Shown here: positions 29,594 to 37,955 of the stretch, piece after piece | How positions within the stretch are numbered: the first letter of the stretch is position 1 | How the letters are laid out: each line of letters starts with the position of its first letter | NCBI RefSeq assembly: GCF_900141765.1 | Contig: NZ_FSRK01000002.1 | Location: 806,001 to 870,000, forward strand | Source of the DNA: Epilithonimonas zeae | GTDB lineage: Bacteria; Bacteroidota; Bacteroidia; Flavobacteriales; Weeksellaceae | DNA: 64,000 nt | Direction: 5' to 3' | Notes under the pieces: generated by a model | Told to the model about the DNA's origin: nothing | Database searches by the model: none | The model's input: only the letters and a program-made list of their open reading frames with translations | Program-made: the position numbers and the translations under genes

Positions 29594-30145
29594 ATGGAAT
29601 ATATAGTAAGACCAAAACAACAATATAAAGAGAAAATTGTTCCTGCAATGATGGAAGAATTTGGGTACAAATCTGTTATGCAGGTTCCTAAATTGGAGAA
29701 AATCGTTGTAAGCCAAGGACTTGGTGCAGCTGTTCAAGATAAAAAAATCGTGGACTATGCTGTAGAAGAATTGACTGCTATCACTGGACAAAAAGCAGTA
29801 GGTACTCTATCTAAAAAAGATGAGGCTGCTTTCAAACTAAGAAAAGGTATGCCAATCGGAGCTAGAGTAACTCTAAGAGCTGATAAAATGTATGAATTCT
29901 TAGATAGATTAACTTCTTCTGCACTTCCAAGAATTAGAGATTTTTCTGGAATCAAAGCTGAAGGATTTGACGGAAGAGGTAATTACAACTTAGGTATTAC
30001 TGAGCAGATTATCTTCCCAGAGATCGTGATTGACAAAGTGAAAAAAATCCAAGGGATGGACATCACTTTCGTAACAACTGCGAAAACTGATAAAGAAGCA
30101 AAATCATTATTAACTCACTTCGGTTTACCTTTCAAAAAGAACTAA
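29594..30145 (+). CDS. rplE: 50S ribosomal protein L5
   Basis: The 183-residue L5 has [18 protein letters not shown] and [16 protein letters not shown]. It binds 5S rRNA and forms an intersubunit bridge. Confidence 0.98.
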   Translation: MEYIVRPKQQYKEKIVPAMMEEFGYKSVMQVPKLEKIVVSQGLGAAVQDKKIVDYAVEELTAITGQKAVGTLSKKDEAAFKLRKGMPIGARVTLRADKMYEFLDRLTSSALPRIRDFSGIKAEGFDGRGNYNLGITEQIIFPEIVIDKVKKIQGMDITFVTTAKTDKEAKSLLTHFGLPFKKN

Positions 30146-30148
30146 GAG

Positions 30149-30418
30149 ATGGCTAAAGAATCAATGAAAGCGCGTGAGCGCAAAAGAGAAGCTACTGTAG
30201 CTAAATATGCTGAAAAAAGAAAAGCTTTGAAAGAAGCTGGAGATTATGATGCATTACAGAAATTGCCTAAAAATGCTTCTCCTGTAAGATTACACAACAG
30301 ATGTAAACTAACAGGAAGACCAAGAGGATACATGAGAACATTCGGTATTTCCAGAGTAACTTTCCGTGAAATGGCTAACAATGGTCTTATCCCAGGAGTT
30401 AAAAAAGCTAGTTGGTAA
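30149..30418 (+). CDS. rpsN: 30S ribosomal protein S14 (zinc-independent type)
   Basis: The 89-residue S14 is the long form without the CxxC...CxxC zinc knuckle of the short type. The conserved end [20 protein letters not shown] is present with only one Cys. It is followed by a 126-bp gap with a strong hairpin before rpsH. Confidence 0.96.
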   Translation: MAKESMKARERKREATVAKYAEKRKALKEAGDYDALQKLPKNASPVRLHNRCKLTGRPRGYMRTFGISRVTFREMANNGLIPGVKKASW

Positions 30419-30460
30419 GCAATTAAAAAAATCGAGGCAATTAAGTTGTTGAGATACTAA

Positions 30461-30493
30461 AGATAGAGATGTCAGATTCTGATATCTCTATCT
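30461..30493 (+). other. 15-bp stem-loop between rpsN and rpsH
   Basis: AGATAGAGATGTCAG pairs with CTGATATCTCTATCT around an ATT loop: 14 Watson-Crick pairs and one G-U. It is not followed by a T tract, so it is not a typical terminator. It could be a ribosomal protein binding site, an attenuator or an RNase processing site. The gap contains no believable gene. Confidence 0.8.
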
Positions 30494-30544
30494 TCAAGTC
30501 TTTTCAATACTGGTTGTCATTAACCAATAATTTAAAACAAAGAA

Positions 30545-30943
30545 ATGGTAACAGATCCAATTTCAGATTTCCTAACAAGAGTAAGGAACGCACAAAGCGC
30601 AGGCCACAAAGTGGTGGAAATTCCTGCATCGAAAATCAAAAAAGAGATCACTAAGATTCTTTTTGACCAAGGTTATATCTTGAACTACAAGTTCGAGGAT
30701 AATGCAGTTCAAGGAGCTATCAAGATCGCTTTGAAGTATGATAAGCAAACAAACAAACCTGCTATCAAGTCTATTCAAAGAGCTTCTAGACCAGGTCTTC
30801 GTCAGTACAAAGGTTCTGAGGAACTTCCAAGAGTACTAAATGGGCTAGGTATAGCTATCATCTCTACTTCTAAAGGAGTAATGACTGATAAAAAAGCTAG
30901 ACAAGAGAAAGTGGGAGGTGAAGTAATTTGCTACGTATATTAA
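30545..30943 (+). CDS. rpsH: 30S ribosomal protein S8
   Basis: The 132-residue S8 starts MVTDPISDFLTRVRNAQ and ends with GIAIISTSKGVMTDKKAR and GGEVICYVY. In E. coli S8 is the repressor of the spc operon, acting at rplE. Here the strong hairpin just upstream is a candidate for regulation. Confidence 0.98.
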   Translation: MVTDPISDFLTRVRNAQSAGHKVVEIPASKIKKEITKILFDQGYILNYKFEDNAVQGAIKIALKYDKQTNKPAIKSIQRASRPGLRQYKGSEELPRVLNGLGIAIISTSKGVMTDKKARQEKVGGEVICYVY

Positions 30944-30961
30944 TTTTTTAAAACAAGGAAA

Positions 30962-31507
30962 ATGTCAAGAATTGGTAAAGCAATTATAGAAGTTCCTGCT
31001 GGAGTTACAGTTACCGAGAAAGAAGGTGTTGTAACGGTTAAAGGTCCTAAAGGAGAATTATCTCAGGAGCTTACAGGAGGAATCAGCTTCTCACAAGAAG
31101 ACGGTGTACTTACGTTCACTCGTCCTTCTGACTCAAAAGAACATAAAGCGCTTCACGGTTTATACAGAGCGCTTATCAACAATATGATTGTTGGTACTTC
31201 TACAGGTTTCACTAAGCAATTAGAGCTAGTAGGAGTTGGATACAGAGCATCTCACAATGGCCAAAGATTAGAATTGGCTCTTGGATTTTCTCACGGTATC
31301 GTATTGGAGCTTCCAAAAGAAGTGACTTTGGATACATTGACAGAAAAAGGGAAAAACCCGATCATTACATTATCTTCTTACGATAATCAACTTCTTGGAA
31401 TGGTGGCTGCTAAGATCAGATCTTTCAGAAAACCTGAGCCTTACAAAGGAAAAGGTGTGAAATTCGTGGGCGAAATCATTAGAAGAAAAGCCGGTAAATC
31501 TGCATAA
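30962..31507 (+). CDS. rplF: 50S ribosomal protein L6
   Basis: The 181-residue L6 has the conserved end [20 protein letters not shown] and start [15 protein letters not shown]. It lies near the sarcin-ricin loop. Confidence 0.98.
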   Translation: MSRIGKAIIEVPAGVTVTEKEGVVTVKGPKGELSQELTGGISFSQEDGVLTFTRPSDSKEHKALHGLYRALINNMIVGTSTGFTKQLELVGVGYRASHNGQRLELALGFSHGIVLELPKEVTLDTLTEKGKNPIITLSSYDNQLLGMVAAKIRSFRKPEPYKGKGVKFVGEIIRRKAGKSA

Positions 31508-31518
31508 AATTTAAGAAA

Positions 31519-31872
31519 ATGGCATTAACAAAAGTTGAAAAACGAATCAGAATCAAAAGAAGAGTAAGAGGGAAGATTTCCGGATCTGCAGAATTACCAA
31601 GATTATCTGTATTCAAAAGTAATAAAGAAATCTACGCTCAATTGGTAGATGACAAAGACGGTAAAACATTAGTATCTGCTTCTTCTAGAGAGAAAGGAGT
31701 AGACGCTAAAGGAACGAAAGTAGAAGTATCTGTAGCAGTTGGTAAAGCTATCGCAGCTAAAGCTAAAGCGGCAGGTATCGAAAGTGTTGTATTTGATAGA
31801 AATGGTTTTGTGTATCATGGTAGAGTGAAAGCTCTTGCTGACGGTGCTAGAGAAGCAGGTCTTAAATTCTAA
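31519..31872 (+). CDS. rplR: 50S ribosomal protein L18
   Basis: The 117-residue L18 has [20 protein letters not shown] and the ending [20 protein letters not shown]. It binds 5S rRNA. Confidence 0.97.
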   Translation: MALTKVEKRIRIKRRVRGKISGSAELPRLSVFKSNKEIYAQLVDDKDGKTLVSASSREKGVDAKGTKVEVSVAVGKAIAAKAKAAGIESVVFDRNGFVYHGRVKALADGAREAGLKF

Positions 31873-31891
31873 TTTTAAAAATCTAGAAAAC

Positions 31892-32410
31892 ATGGTAGAT
31901 AGTAATATAGAAAGAGTTAAACCTGGAGGATTAGAATTAAAAGATCGTCTGGTTGCTGTTAACAGAGTAACTAAAGTAACCAAAGGAGGTAGGGCATTTG
32001 GATTTTCTGCAATTGTTGTTGTAGGAAACGAAGATGGTGTTATCGGTTACGGACTTGGTAAATCTAAGGAAGTTGCTTCTGCTATCGCGAAAGCTGTAGA
32101 AGATGCTAAGAAAAACTTAGTGAAAGTTCCTGTAATCAATCACACAATTCCTCACCAAACTTCTGCTAGATACGGAGGTGCTGATATCTTTTTGAGACCA
32201 GCTTCTCACGGTACAGGACTTATCGCTGGTGGTGCTGTAAGAGCGGTACTAGAGTCTGCAGGTGTACACGACGTATTGTCAAAATCCAAAGGTTCTTCTA
32301 ACCCTCACAATGTTGTGAAAGCTACTTTCAACGCATTGTTGGATATCAGAAGACCAGAAGAAATTGCAAGAATGAGAGGTGTTTCTCTAAGTAAAGTGTT
32401 TAACGGTTAA
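31892..32410 (+). CDS. rpsE: 30S ribosomal protein S5
   Basis: I set the start at ATG 31892 ([20 protein letters not shown]), giving 172 residues. The frame is open further upstream, but that would run into rplR and lacks conservation. S5 motifs include [19 protein letters not shown] and [20 protein letters not shown]5 takes part in decoding accuracy and mRNA unwinding. Confidence 0.97.
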   Translation: MVDSNIERVKPGGLELKDRLVAVNRVTKVTKGGRAFGFSAIVVVGNEDGVIGYGLGKSKEVASAIAKAVEDAKKNLVKVPVINHTIPHQTSARYGGADIFLRPASHGTGLIAGGAVRAVLESAGVHDVLSKSKGSSNPHNVVKATFNALLDIRRPEEIARMRGVSLSKVFNG

Positions 32411-32421
32411 TCAATATAGCA

Positions 32422-32598
32422 ATGGCAACAATCAAAGTAAAATTAGTTAGAAGTGCTATTAATCGTTCTAAAACTCAAAAAAGAACACTTGAAGCACTAG
32501 GATTTAAGAGACTTCAACAAGTTGTAGAACACGAAGCTACGCCTTCCATTTTAGGAATGATCGCTTCTGTAAGTCACTTATTAGAAGTTCAGAAATAA
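32422..32598 (+). CDS. rpmD: 50S ribosomal protein L30
   Basis: This short gene encodes 58 residues beginning MATIKVKLVRSAINRSKTQK with the later segment ALGFKRLQQVVEHEATPSIL, a normal L30. It follows rpsE by 11 bp. Because of its small size it is easily missed. Confidence 0.96.
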   Translation: MATIKVKLVRSAINRSKTQKRTLEALGFKRLQQVVEHEATPSILGMIASVSHLLEVQK

Positions 32599-32618
32599 GA
32601 ACAATAGACATAGAGAAA

Positions 32619-32642
32619 AGAGACTCGATTTTAGCAGTCTCT
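32619..32642 (+). other. Stem-loop between rpmD and rplO
   Basis: AGAGACT (32619-32625) pairs with AGTCTCT (32636-32642). It lies in an 83-bp gap, and the flanks can extend or compete with the pairing (GAGAC / GTCTC). There is no T run right after it, so complete termination is unlikely. Possible processing or attenuation site. Confidence 0.55.
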
Positions 32643-32681
32643 TGTCTCTTATCTTTTAATCTATAATCTCACAATACAACA

Positions 32682-33131
32682 ATGAATTTAAATAATTTAA
32701 AACCATCAGCTGGTTCTACATTCAGCACAAAAAGAATTGGTAGAGGCCAAGGAAGCGGATACGGTGGTACTTCAACAAAAGGACATAAAGGTCAAAAGGC
32801 TAGAGCTGGTTATTCTCAGAAAATCGGTTTCGAAGGTGGACAGATGCCTTTGCAAAGAAGACTACCTAAATTTGGTTTCAAAAATATTAATAGAAAAGAG
32901 TTTAGAGCAATCAATCTTGATACTATCCAAACTTTGATCGATACTAAAAACATCACAGGTGATATCACTAGAGACGTTTTGGTAGAAAACGGTCTTGCAT
33001 CTAAAAACGAATTAGTAAAAATCTTAGGAAGAGGTGATTTGAAATCTGGTGTTTCTATCTCTGCTGACAAGTTTACTAAGTCTGCTGAAGAAGCAATCAA
33101 CAAAGCAGGAGGTAAAGCAATTACTCTTTAA
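32682..33131 (+). CDS. rplO: 50S ribosomal protein L15
   Basis: The 149-residue L15 has the Gly-rich N-terminus GRGQGSGYGGTSTKGHKGQK and FEGGQMPLQRRLPKFGF. It is a late assembly protein. Confidence 0.98.
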   Translation: MNLNNLKPSAGSTFSTKRIGRGQGSGYGGTSTKGHKGQKARAGYSQKIGFEGGQMPLQRRLPKFGFKNINRKEFRAINLDTIQTLIDTKNITGDITRDVLVENGLASKNELVKILGRGDLKSGVSISADKFTKSAEEAINKAGGKAITL

Positions 33132-33141
33132 TTAATAACTA

Positions 33142-34521
33142 ATGAAAGAATTTATACAAACACTTAAAAACATTTGGAGTCTAAAAGAGCTTAGGGATAA
33201 AATTCTCCTGACGCTTTCTTTGGTCCTTGTGTATAGATTCGCATCTTATGTTTCTCTTCCTGCTATTAACACGGCGGAAGTAGGAAACTTATTACAACAT
33301 TACCAAAATCAAGGCGGGAACCAACAAGGGGCCGGCCTTTTGGGTTTATTGTCATCTTTCACAGGTGGAGCTTTTAGCCGTGCCTCTATTATGGCATTGG
33401 GAATCATGCCATATATTTCGGCATCTATTATTGTACAGTTGATGGGAATGGCTATTCCATATCTTCAAAAGTTACAGAAAGATGGTGAAAGTGGAAGAAA
33501 TACTTTGAACCAAATTACCAGATGGTTGACTATCGGGGTTTGTCTTGTACAGGCACCATCATATTTGACATCTGTTACGCAATTCTTTTTACCTTATTCA
33601 CAGTTTTCATCAGCATATTATGTTGATCCGGCATCTCTGATGTTCTGGTTACCAAGTATCATTATTTTGGTAGCAGGGTCTGTATTTGCAATGTGGCTAG
33701 GAGAAAAAATTACGGACAAAGGTATTGGTAATGGTATCTCTATTTTGATTATGGTGGGTATCCTTGCAGATCTTCCGACTGCATTTTACCAAGAAGTTCT
33801 AACACAGAATGGTAAAGGTGGATTAGGAAGCATCATGATTTTAGTAGAAATTGTATTCTGGTTATTGGTAATTTTATTAGCTATCATATTATCTGTAGCG
33901 GTAAGAAAAATCCCAATCCAGTATGTAAGTAGAGCTCAGGCAAGAGGTGGTGTAAGCAGAAACTTGATGGAAGGTGCTAGACAATGGATTCCATTGAAGG
34001 TGAATGCCGCTGGTGTAATGCCAATCATCTTTGCACAAGCATTAATGTTTGTTCCTGGATTACTTACGAAAGTTGATGAATCAAATACGTTTTTGGCTGG
34101 TTTCAAGAATGTTTTTAGCTGGCAATACAACGTATTGTTTGCGTTATTGATTATAATTTTCTCATTTTTCTATACAGCAATTACCATTCCTGTAAATCAG
34201 ATGGCTGATGATTTGAAGCGTAATGGTGGGCTTATTCCTAAGGTTAGACCTGGAAAAGAAACGGCAGATTATTTGGATGATATTTTATCCAAAATAACTT
34301 TGCCTGGTGCAATATTTTTGTCTATCTTTGCAGTCCTTCCGGCAATAGTGCACGGAGCGTTTGTTCAGACAGATAGATTTGCTCTCTTTTTTGGGGGGAC
34401 ATCGTTGTTAATTATGGTTGGAGTTATCTTGGATACCGTTCAACAAATTAACACATATCTGCTGAACCATCATTATGATGGGTTGATGCAATCTAAATTA
34501 TCAAGATCATCAAACCTTTAA
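33142..34521 (+). CDS. secY: Protein translocase subunit SecY
   Basis: The 459-residue protein has ten membrane helices and the SecY signatures GIMPYISASIIVQLM and GNGISILIMVGI, with the basic cytoplasmic loop RKIPIQYVSRAQA. It forms the Sec channel with SecE and SecG. All signal-peptide proteins in this window, including T9SS cargo, depend on it. It lies between rplO and infA. No adk or map gene is inserted here. Confidence 0.98.
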   Translation: MKEFIQTLKNIWSLKELRDKILLTLSLVLVYRFASYVSLPAINTAEVGNLLQHYQNQGGNQQGAGLLGLLSSFTGGAFSRASIMALGIMPYISASIIVQLMGMAIPYLQKLQKDGESGRNTLNQITRWLTIGVCLVQAPSYLTSVTQFFLPYSQFSSAYYVDPASLMFWLPSIIILVAGSVFAMWLGEKITDKGIGNGISILIMVGILADLPTAFYQEVLTQNGKGGLGSIMILVEIVFWLLVILLAIILSVAVRKIPIQYVSRAQARGGVSRNLMEGARQWIPLKVNAAGVMPIIFAQALMFVPGLLTKVDESNTFLAGFKNVFSWQYNVLFALLIIIFSFFYTAITIPVNQMADDLKRNGGLIPKVRPGKETADYLDDILSKITLPGAIFLSIFAVLPAIVHGAFVQTDRFALFFGGTSLLIMVGVILDTVQQINTYLLNHHYDGLMQSKLSRSSNL

Positions 34522-34529
34522 TAGAATAA

Positions 34530-34745
34530 ATGGCTAAACAGAAACATATAGAACAAGACGGCGTGATTACGGAAGCACTTTCCAACGCGCAGTTCCGTGT
34601 AGAGCTGGAGAATGGGCATGTTTTAATTGCCCATATTTCTGGTAAAATGAGAATGCATTATATAAAACTCTTACCTGGAGACAAGGTAAGACTCGAACTC
34701 TCTCCTTATGACTTGACTAAAGGGAGAATAACTTTTAGATATTAA
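34530..34745 (+). CDS. infA: Translation initiation factor IF-1
   Basis: The 71-residue S1/OB-fold protein starts [20 protein letters not shown] and ends [11 protein letters not shown]. It binds the 30S A site during initiation. It starts 8 bp after secY. Confidence 0.98.
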   Translation: MAKQKHIEQDGVITEALSNAQFRVELENGHVLIAHISGKMRMHYIKLLPGDKVRLELSPYDLTKGRITFRY

Positions 34746-34755
34746 AATTAACAAA

Positions 34756-34872
34756 ATGAAGGTTAGAGCATCTATCAAAAAAAGAAGTGCTGATTGCAAA
34801 ATTGTACGCAGAAAAGGCGTGCTTTTCGTAATCAACAAAAAGAACCCTAAATTTAAACAAAGACAAGGTTAA
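34756..34872 (+). CDS. rpmJ: 50S ribosomal protein L36, zinc-ligand-poor form
   Basis: This very short gene encodes 38 residues starting [20 protein letters not shown]. Normal zinc-binding L36 has three Cys and one His. Here only the Cys in ADCKIV remains, while the first Cys is Ser, the third is Asn (VINKKN) and the His is Phe (PKFKQRQG). It should therefore be the zinc-independent type. It lies 10 bp after infA and 14 bp before rpsM. Confidence 0.96.
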   Translation: MKVRASIKKRSADCKIVRRKGVLFVINKKNPKFKQRQG

Positions 34873-34886
34873 GAACCAATTAAATT

Positions 34887-35264
34887 ATGGCGAGAATTTC
34901 AGGTATTGATTTACCAAAGAACAAAAGAGGCGTTATCGGTCTTACTTACATCTACGGTGTTGGAAGAAGTACTGCTTCAGAAATTTTGAAAAACGCTGGA
35001 ATCAGCGAAGACAAGAAAGTCAACGAATGGAATGACGATGAATTGGCTGCAATCAGAGGTTATATCTCAGACAACGTAAAAGTTGAAGGAGAATTGCGTT
35101 CTGAAGTGCAATTGAACATCAAGCGATTGATGGACATAGGATGCCAACGAGGAATACGTCACAGACTAGGACTACCTTTAAGAGGCCAGAGAACGAAAAA
35201 CAACTCTAGAACCCGTAAAGGAAAGAGAAAAACAGTTGCTAACAAGAAAAAAGCAAGTAAATAA
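34887..35264 (+). CDS. rpsM: 30S ribosomal protein S13
   Basis: The 125-residue S13 starts [20 protein letters not shown] and ends with the basic tail [19 protein letters not shown]. It contacts the P-site tRNA and the 50S head bridge. Confidence 0.98.
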   Translation: MARISGIDLPKNKRGVIGLTYIYGVGRSTASEILKNAGISEDKKVNEWNDDELAAIRGYISDNVKVEGELRSEVQLNIKRLMDIGCQRGIRHRLGLPLRGQRTKNNSRTRKGKRKTVANKKKASK

Positions 35265-35276
35265 TCGTTAGGAATT

Positions 35277-35666
35277 ATGGCAAAACAAACTAAAGTAGTT
35301 AAAAAAAGAAAAGTAAAAGTTGAGGCTATTGGTGAAGCGCATATTCAGGCTTCTTTCAATAACATCATCATTTCTTTAACAAATAAAGCAGGAGAAGTTA
35401 TCTCTTGGGCTTCTGCCGGTAAAATGGGTTTCAGAGGTTCTAAAAAGAATACTCCATTCGCAGCTCAAATGGCTGCAGAAAACTGTTCTCAAGTAGCTTT
35501 CGAAGCTGGTCTTAGAAGAGTTAAGGTGTTTGTAAAAGGTCCAGGTGCTGGTAGAGAGTCTGCAATCAGAACTTTACACAATTCTGGAATCGAAGTAAGT
35601 GAAATCGTTGACGTGACGCCTATGCCTCACAACGGTTGTAGACCACCTAAAAGAAGAAGAGTTTAA
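35277..35666 (+). CDS. rpsK: 30S ribosomal protein S11
   Basis: The 129-residue S11 has [20 protein letters not shown] and [18 protein letters not shown]. It is a platform protein near the mRNA exit. In Bacteroidetes the anti-Shine-Dalgarno region is held by proteins around this site, which fits the lack of Shine-Dalgarno sequences here. Confidence 0.98.
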   Translation: MAKQTKVVKKRKVKVEAIGEAHIQASFNNIIISLTNKAGEVISWASAGKMGFRGSKKNTPFAAQMAAENCSQVAFEAGLRRVKVFVKGPGAGRESAIRTLHNSGIEVSEIVDVTPMPHNGCRPPKRRRV

Positions 35667-35685
35667 TTTTTAGAATTTACCCATT

Positions 35686-36294
35686 ATGGCAAGATATATT
35701 GGACCTAAAACAAAAATTGCTAGAAAATTTGGTCAGGCAATTTACGGAGACGATAAAAACTTCGAAAGAAGAAAAAATCAACCACCAGGACAACACGGTC
35801 CTAACAAAAGAAGAGGTGCGAAAAAATCAGAATACGCTACTCAGCTAGCTGAAAAGCAAAAAGCTAAGTACACTTATGGTATTCTAGAAAAGCAATTCGC
35901 TAACCTTTTTGATAAAGCTCATAGAAGCAAAGGTGTAACAGGTGAAGTTCTTTTACAACTTTGTGAGTCAAGATTGGATAACGTTGTTTACAGACTAGGT
36001 TTTGCTAAAACAAGAGCTGCTGCTAGACAATTGGTTTCTCACAGACACATCACTGTGAACGGAGAACTAGTTAACATCCCTTCTTATTTGCTAAAAGCTG
36101 GTGACGAGATTGCAGTGAGAGAGAAATCAAAATCTCTTGAAGTAATTTCTAACGCTTTAGCATACAAAGCAAATTATGAGTGGTTACAATTCAATGACGA
36201 GAAAAAAACTGGTACTTTCACAAGTGCACCTGAGAGAATTCAGATTCCTGAAGATATCAAAGAACAGTTGATCGTCGAATTATACTCTAAATAA
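35686..36294 (+). CDS. rpsD: 30S ribosomal protein S4
   Basis: The 202-residue S4 has the S4 RNA-binding domain with [20 protein letters not shown]. The zinc cysteines of some S4 proteins are absent. S4 initiates 30S assembly and represses the alpha operon in E. coli. Confidence 0.98.
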   Translation: MARYIGPKTKIARKFGQAIYGDDKNFERRKNQPPGQHGPNKRRGAKKSEYATQLAEKQKAKYTYGILEKQFANLFDKAHRSKGVTGEVLLQLCESRLDNVVYRLGFAKTRAAARQLVSHRHITVNGELVNIPSYLLKAGDEIAVREKSKSLEVISNALAYKANYEWLQFNDEKKTGTFTSAPERIQIPEDIKEQLIVELYSK

Positions 36295-36325
36295 TAATTT
36301 TTTCAAATTTTTGCTCAACCAGACT

Positions 36326-37321
36326 ATGGCAATTTTAACATTTATAAAACCCGATAAAGTAATCCTGTTAAATTCAACTGATTTTAAAGGACAATTCGAA
36401 TTCAGACCTTTGGAACCAGGTTTCGGGCTTACTATCGGTAATGCATTGAGAAGAGTTTTACTTTCTTCTCTGGAAGGATATGCTATTTCATCTATCAAAA
36501 TAGAAGGCGTAGAGCACGAGTTTTCAACTATACCAGGAGTGATTGAAGATGTTACGGAAATCATTCTTAATCTTAAACAACTTCGTCTAAAAGCTAAGAC
36601 AGAAAACCCAGGAACTGAGCAGGTAACTGCAAAAATCTCTGGTAAAAATGTAGTTACAGCTGGAGATCTAGGAGAGTCAATTGTAAATTTTGAAGTTCTT
36701 AATCCAGATTTGTTAATTGCTACTTTGGCTGAGGATGTTACGTTTGAGATTACTTTCAACGTAGAAAAAGGAAGAGGATATGTTCCGAGTGATCAGAACA
36801 AATCAAACAATGCTCCTGTTGGGACTATTGCTATTGACTCTATCTTTACACCTATCAAGAAAGTACAGTACAGTATCGAAAATTATCGTGTAGAGCAAAA
36901 AACAGACTACGAAAAATTGGTATTGGATATCGAAACTGATGGATCTATCACGCCTCAGAATGCTTTAACAGAAGCTTCTAAGATTTTGATTTATCACTTC
37001 ATGTTGTTCTCAGATGAGAGAATCACTCTAGAGACGGAGGCTGTAAAAGCTTCTATCCAATATGACGAAGAAACACTTCACACAAGACAACTTCTTAAGT
37101 CAAAACTAGCAGATATGGATCTTTCTGTAAGAGCCCTTAACTGTTTGAAAGCGGCTGAAGTAGAAACTCTTGGAGAGCTTGTTTCTTTCAGTAAGTCTGA
37201 TTTGATGAAATTCAGAAATTTTGGTAAAAAATCTTTAACAGAACTTGAAGAATTGGTTCACTCAAAAGGACTAAATTTCGGGTTTGATGTTGCAAAATAT
37301 AAGTTAGACGCTGATAAATAA
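36326..37321 (+). CDS. rpoA: RNA polymerase alpha subunit
   Basis: I set the start at ATG 36326 ([20 protein letters not shown]), giving 331 residues. An in-frame TTG five codons upstream is less likely. The N-terminal dimerisation domain has [20 protein letters not shown], and the C-terminal DNA-binding domain has [20 protein letters not shown]. It is in the usual rpsD-rpoA-rplQ order. Confidence 0.98.
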   Translation: MAILTFIKPDKVILLNSTDFKGQFEFRPLEPGFGLTIGNALRRVLLSSLEGYAISSIKIEGVEHEFSTIPGVIEDVTEIILNLKQLRLKAKTENPGTEQVTAKISGKNVVTAGDLGESIVNFEVLNPDLLIATLAEDVTFEITFNVEKGRGYVPSDQNKSNNAPVGTIAIDSIFTPIKKVQYSIENYRVEQKTDYEKLVLDIETDGSITPQNALTEASKILIYHFMLFSDERITLETEAVKASIQYDEETLHTRQLLKSKLADMDLSVRALNCLKAAEVETLGELVSFSKSDLMKFRNFGKKSLTELEELVHSKGLNFGFDVAKYKLDADK

Positions 37322-37329
37322 TCCTTAAA

Positions 37330-37845
37330 ATGAGACACGGTAAAAAAATAAATCACTTAGGTAGAACAGCTCCGCATAGAAAAGCAATGCTTTCTAACAT
37401 GGCTTGTTCACTAATTGAACATAAAAGAATCAACACTACTGTTGCTAAAGCTAAAGCTTTAAGAGTTTACGTGGAACCAATCCTTACTAAAGCTAAAGAA
37501 GATACAACGCACAATAGAAGAACAGTTTTCTCTTACCTACAAAGTAAAGAAGCTGTTACTGAATTGTTCAGAACTGTAGCTCCAAAAATCGCTGAAAGAA
37601 ATGGTGGTTACACAAGAATCATTAAAACTGGCTTCAGAGCTGGTGATTCTGCTGATATGGCAATGATTGAATTGGTAGATTTCAACGATATCTACAATCC
37701 AAATGCAGAAGAGAAGAAAACAACTAGAAGAAGTAGAAGATCTACTGCTGCGCCTAAGGCTGCTGCAACTGTTGAAGCTACAGAAGCTAAAGTTGAAGAA
37801 ACTCCTGCTGCTGAAACTGCTACAGAAGAAAAAACTGAAGAATAA
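37330..37845 (+). CDS. rplQ: 50S ribosomal protein L17 with C-terminal extension
   Basis: The 171-residue protein starts [20 protein letters not shown]. The conserved L17 fold ends near residue 123. The last about 45 residues are a low-complexity Ala/Thr/Glu/Lys tail ([20 protein letters not shown]) not found in E. coli L17 (127 residues). It is the last gene of the block, followed by a terminator. Confidence 0.97.
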   Translation: MRHGKKINHLGRTAPHRKAMLSNMACSLIEHKRINTTVAKAKALRVYVEPILTKAKEDTTHNRRTVFSYLQSKEAVTELFRTVAPKIAERNGGYTRIIKTGFRAGDSADMAMIELVDFNDIYNPNAEEKKTTRRSRRSTAAPKAAATVEATEAKVEETPAAETATEEKTEE

Positions 37846-37866
37846 GAATTCTAAGTTTTTAAATAT

Positions 37867-37897
37867 AAAACCACCTCACTTCGAGGTGGTTTTTTTG
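37867..37897 (+). terminator. Terminator of the ribosomal gene block
   Basis: AAAACCACCTC pairs with GAGGTGGTTTT, followed by a T run, 22 bp after the rplQ stop. The T run also holds the -33 of the next promoter. Confidence 0.85.
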
Positions 37898-37926
37898 TGC
37901 ATACTGGTTTCAAAAGTTTATTTTTG
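37894..37926 (+). promoter_or_regulatory. Promoter of the GH97 gene
   Basis: TTTG at 37894-37897 and TATTTTTG at 37919-37926 are 21 bp apart. The -33 overlaps the end of the rplQ terminator. The ATG lies 29 bp downstream. Confidence 0.65.
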
Positions 37927-37955
37927 TAAATATATACAACCTTAAAATATTATTA

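Noticed and set aside
30469-30654. 61-codon frame over the rpsN-rpsH gap
   Set aside because: It starts inside the 15-bp hairpin and runs into rpsH in another frame.
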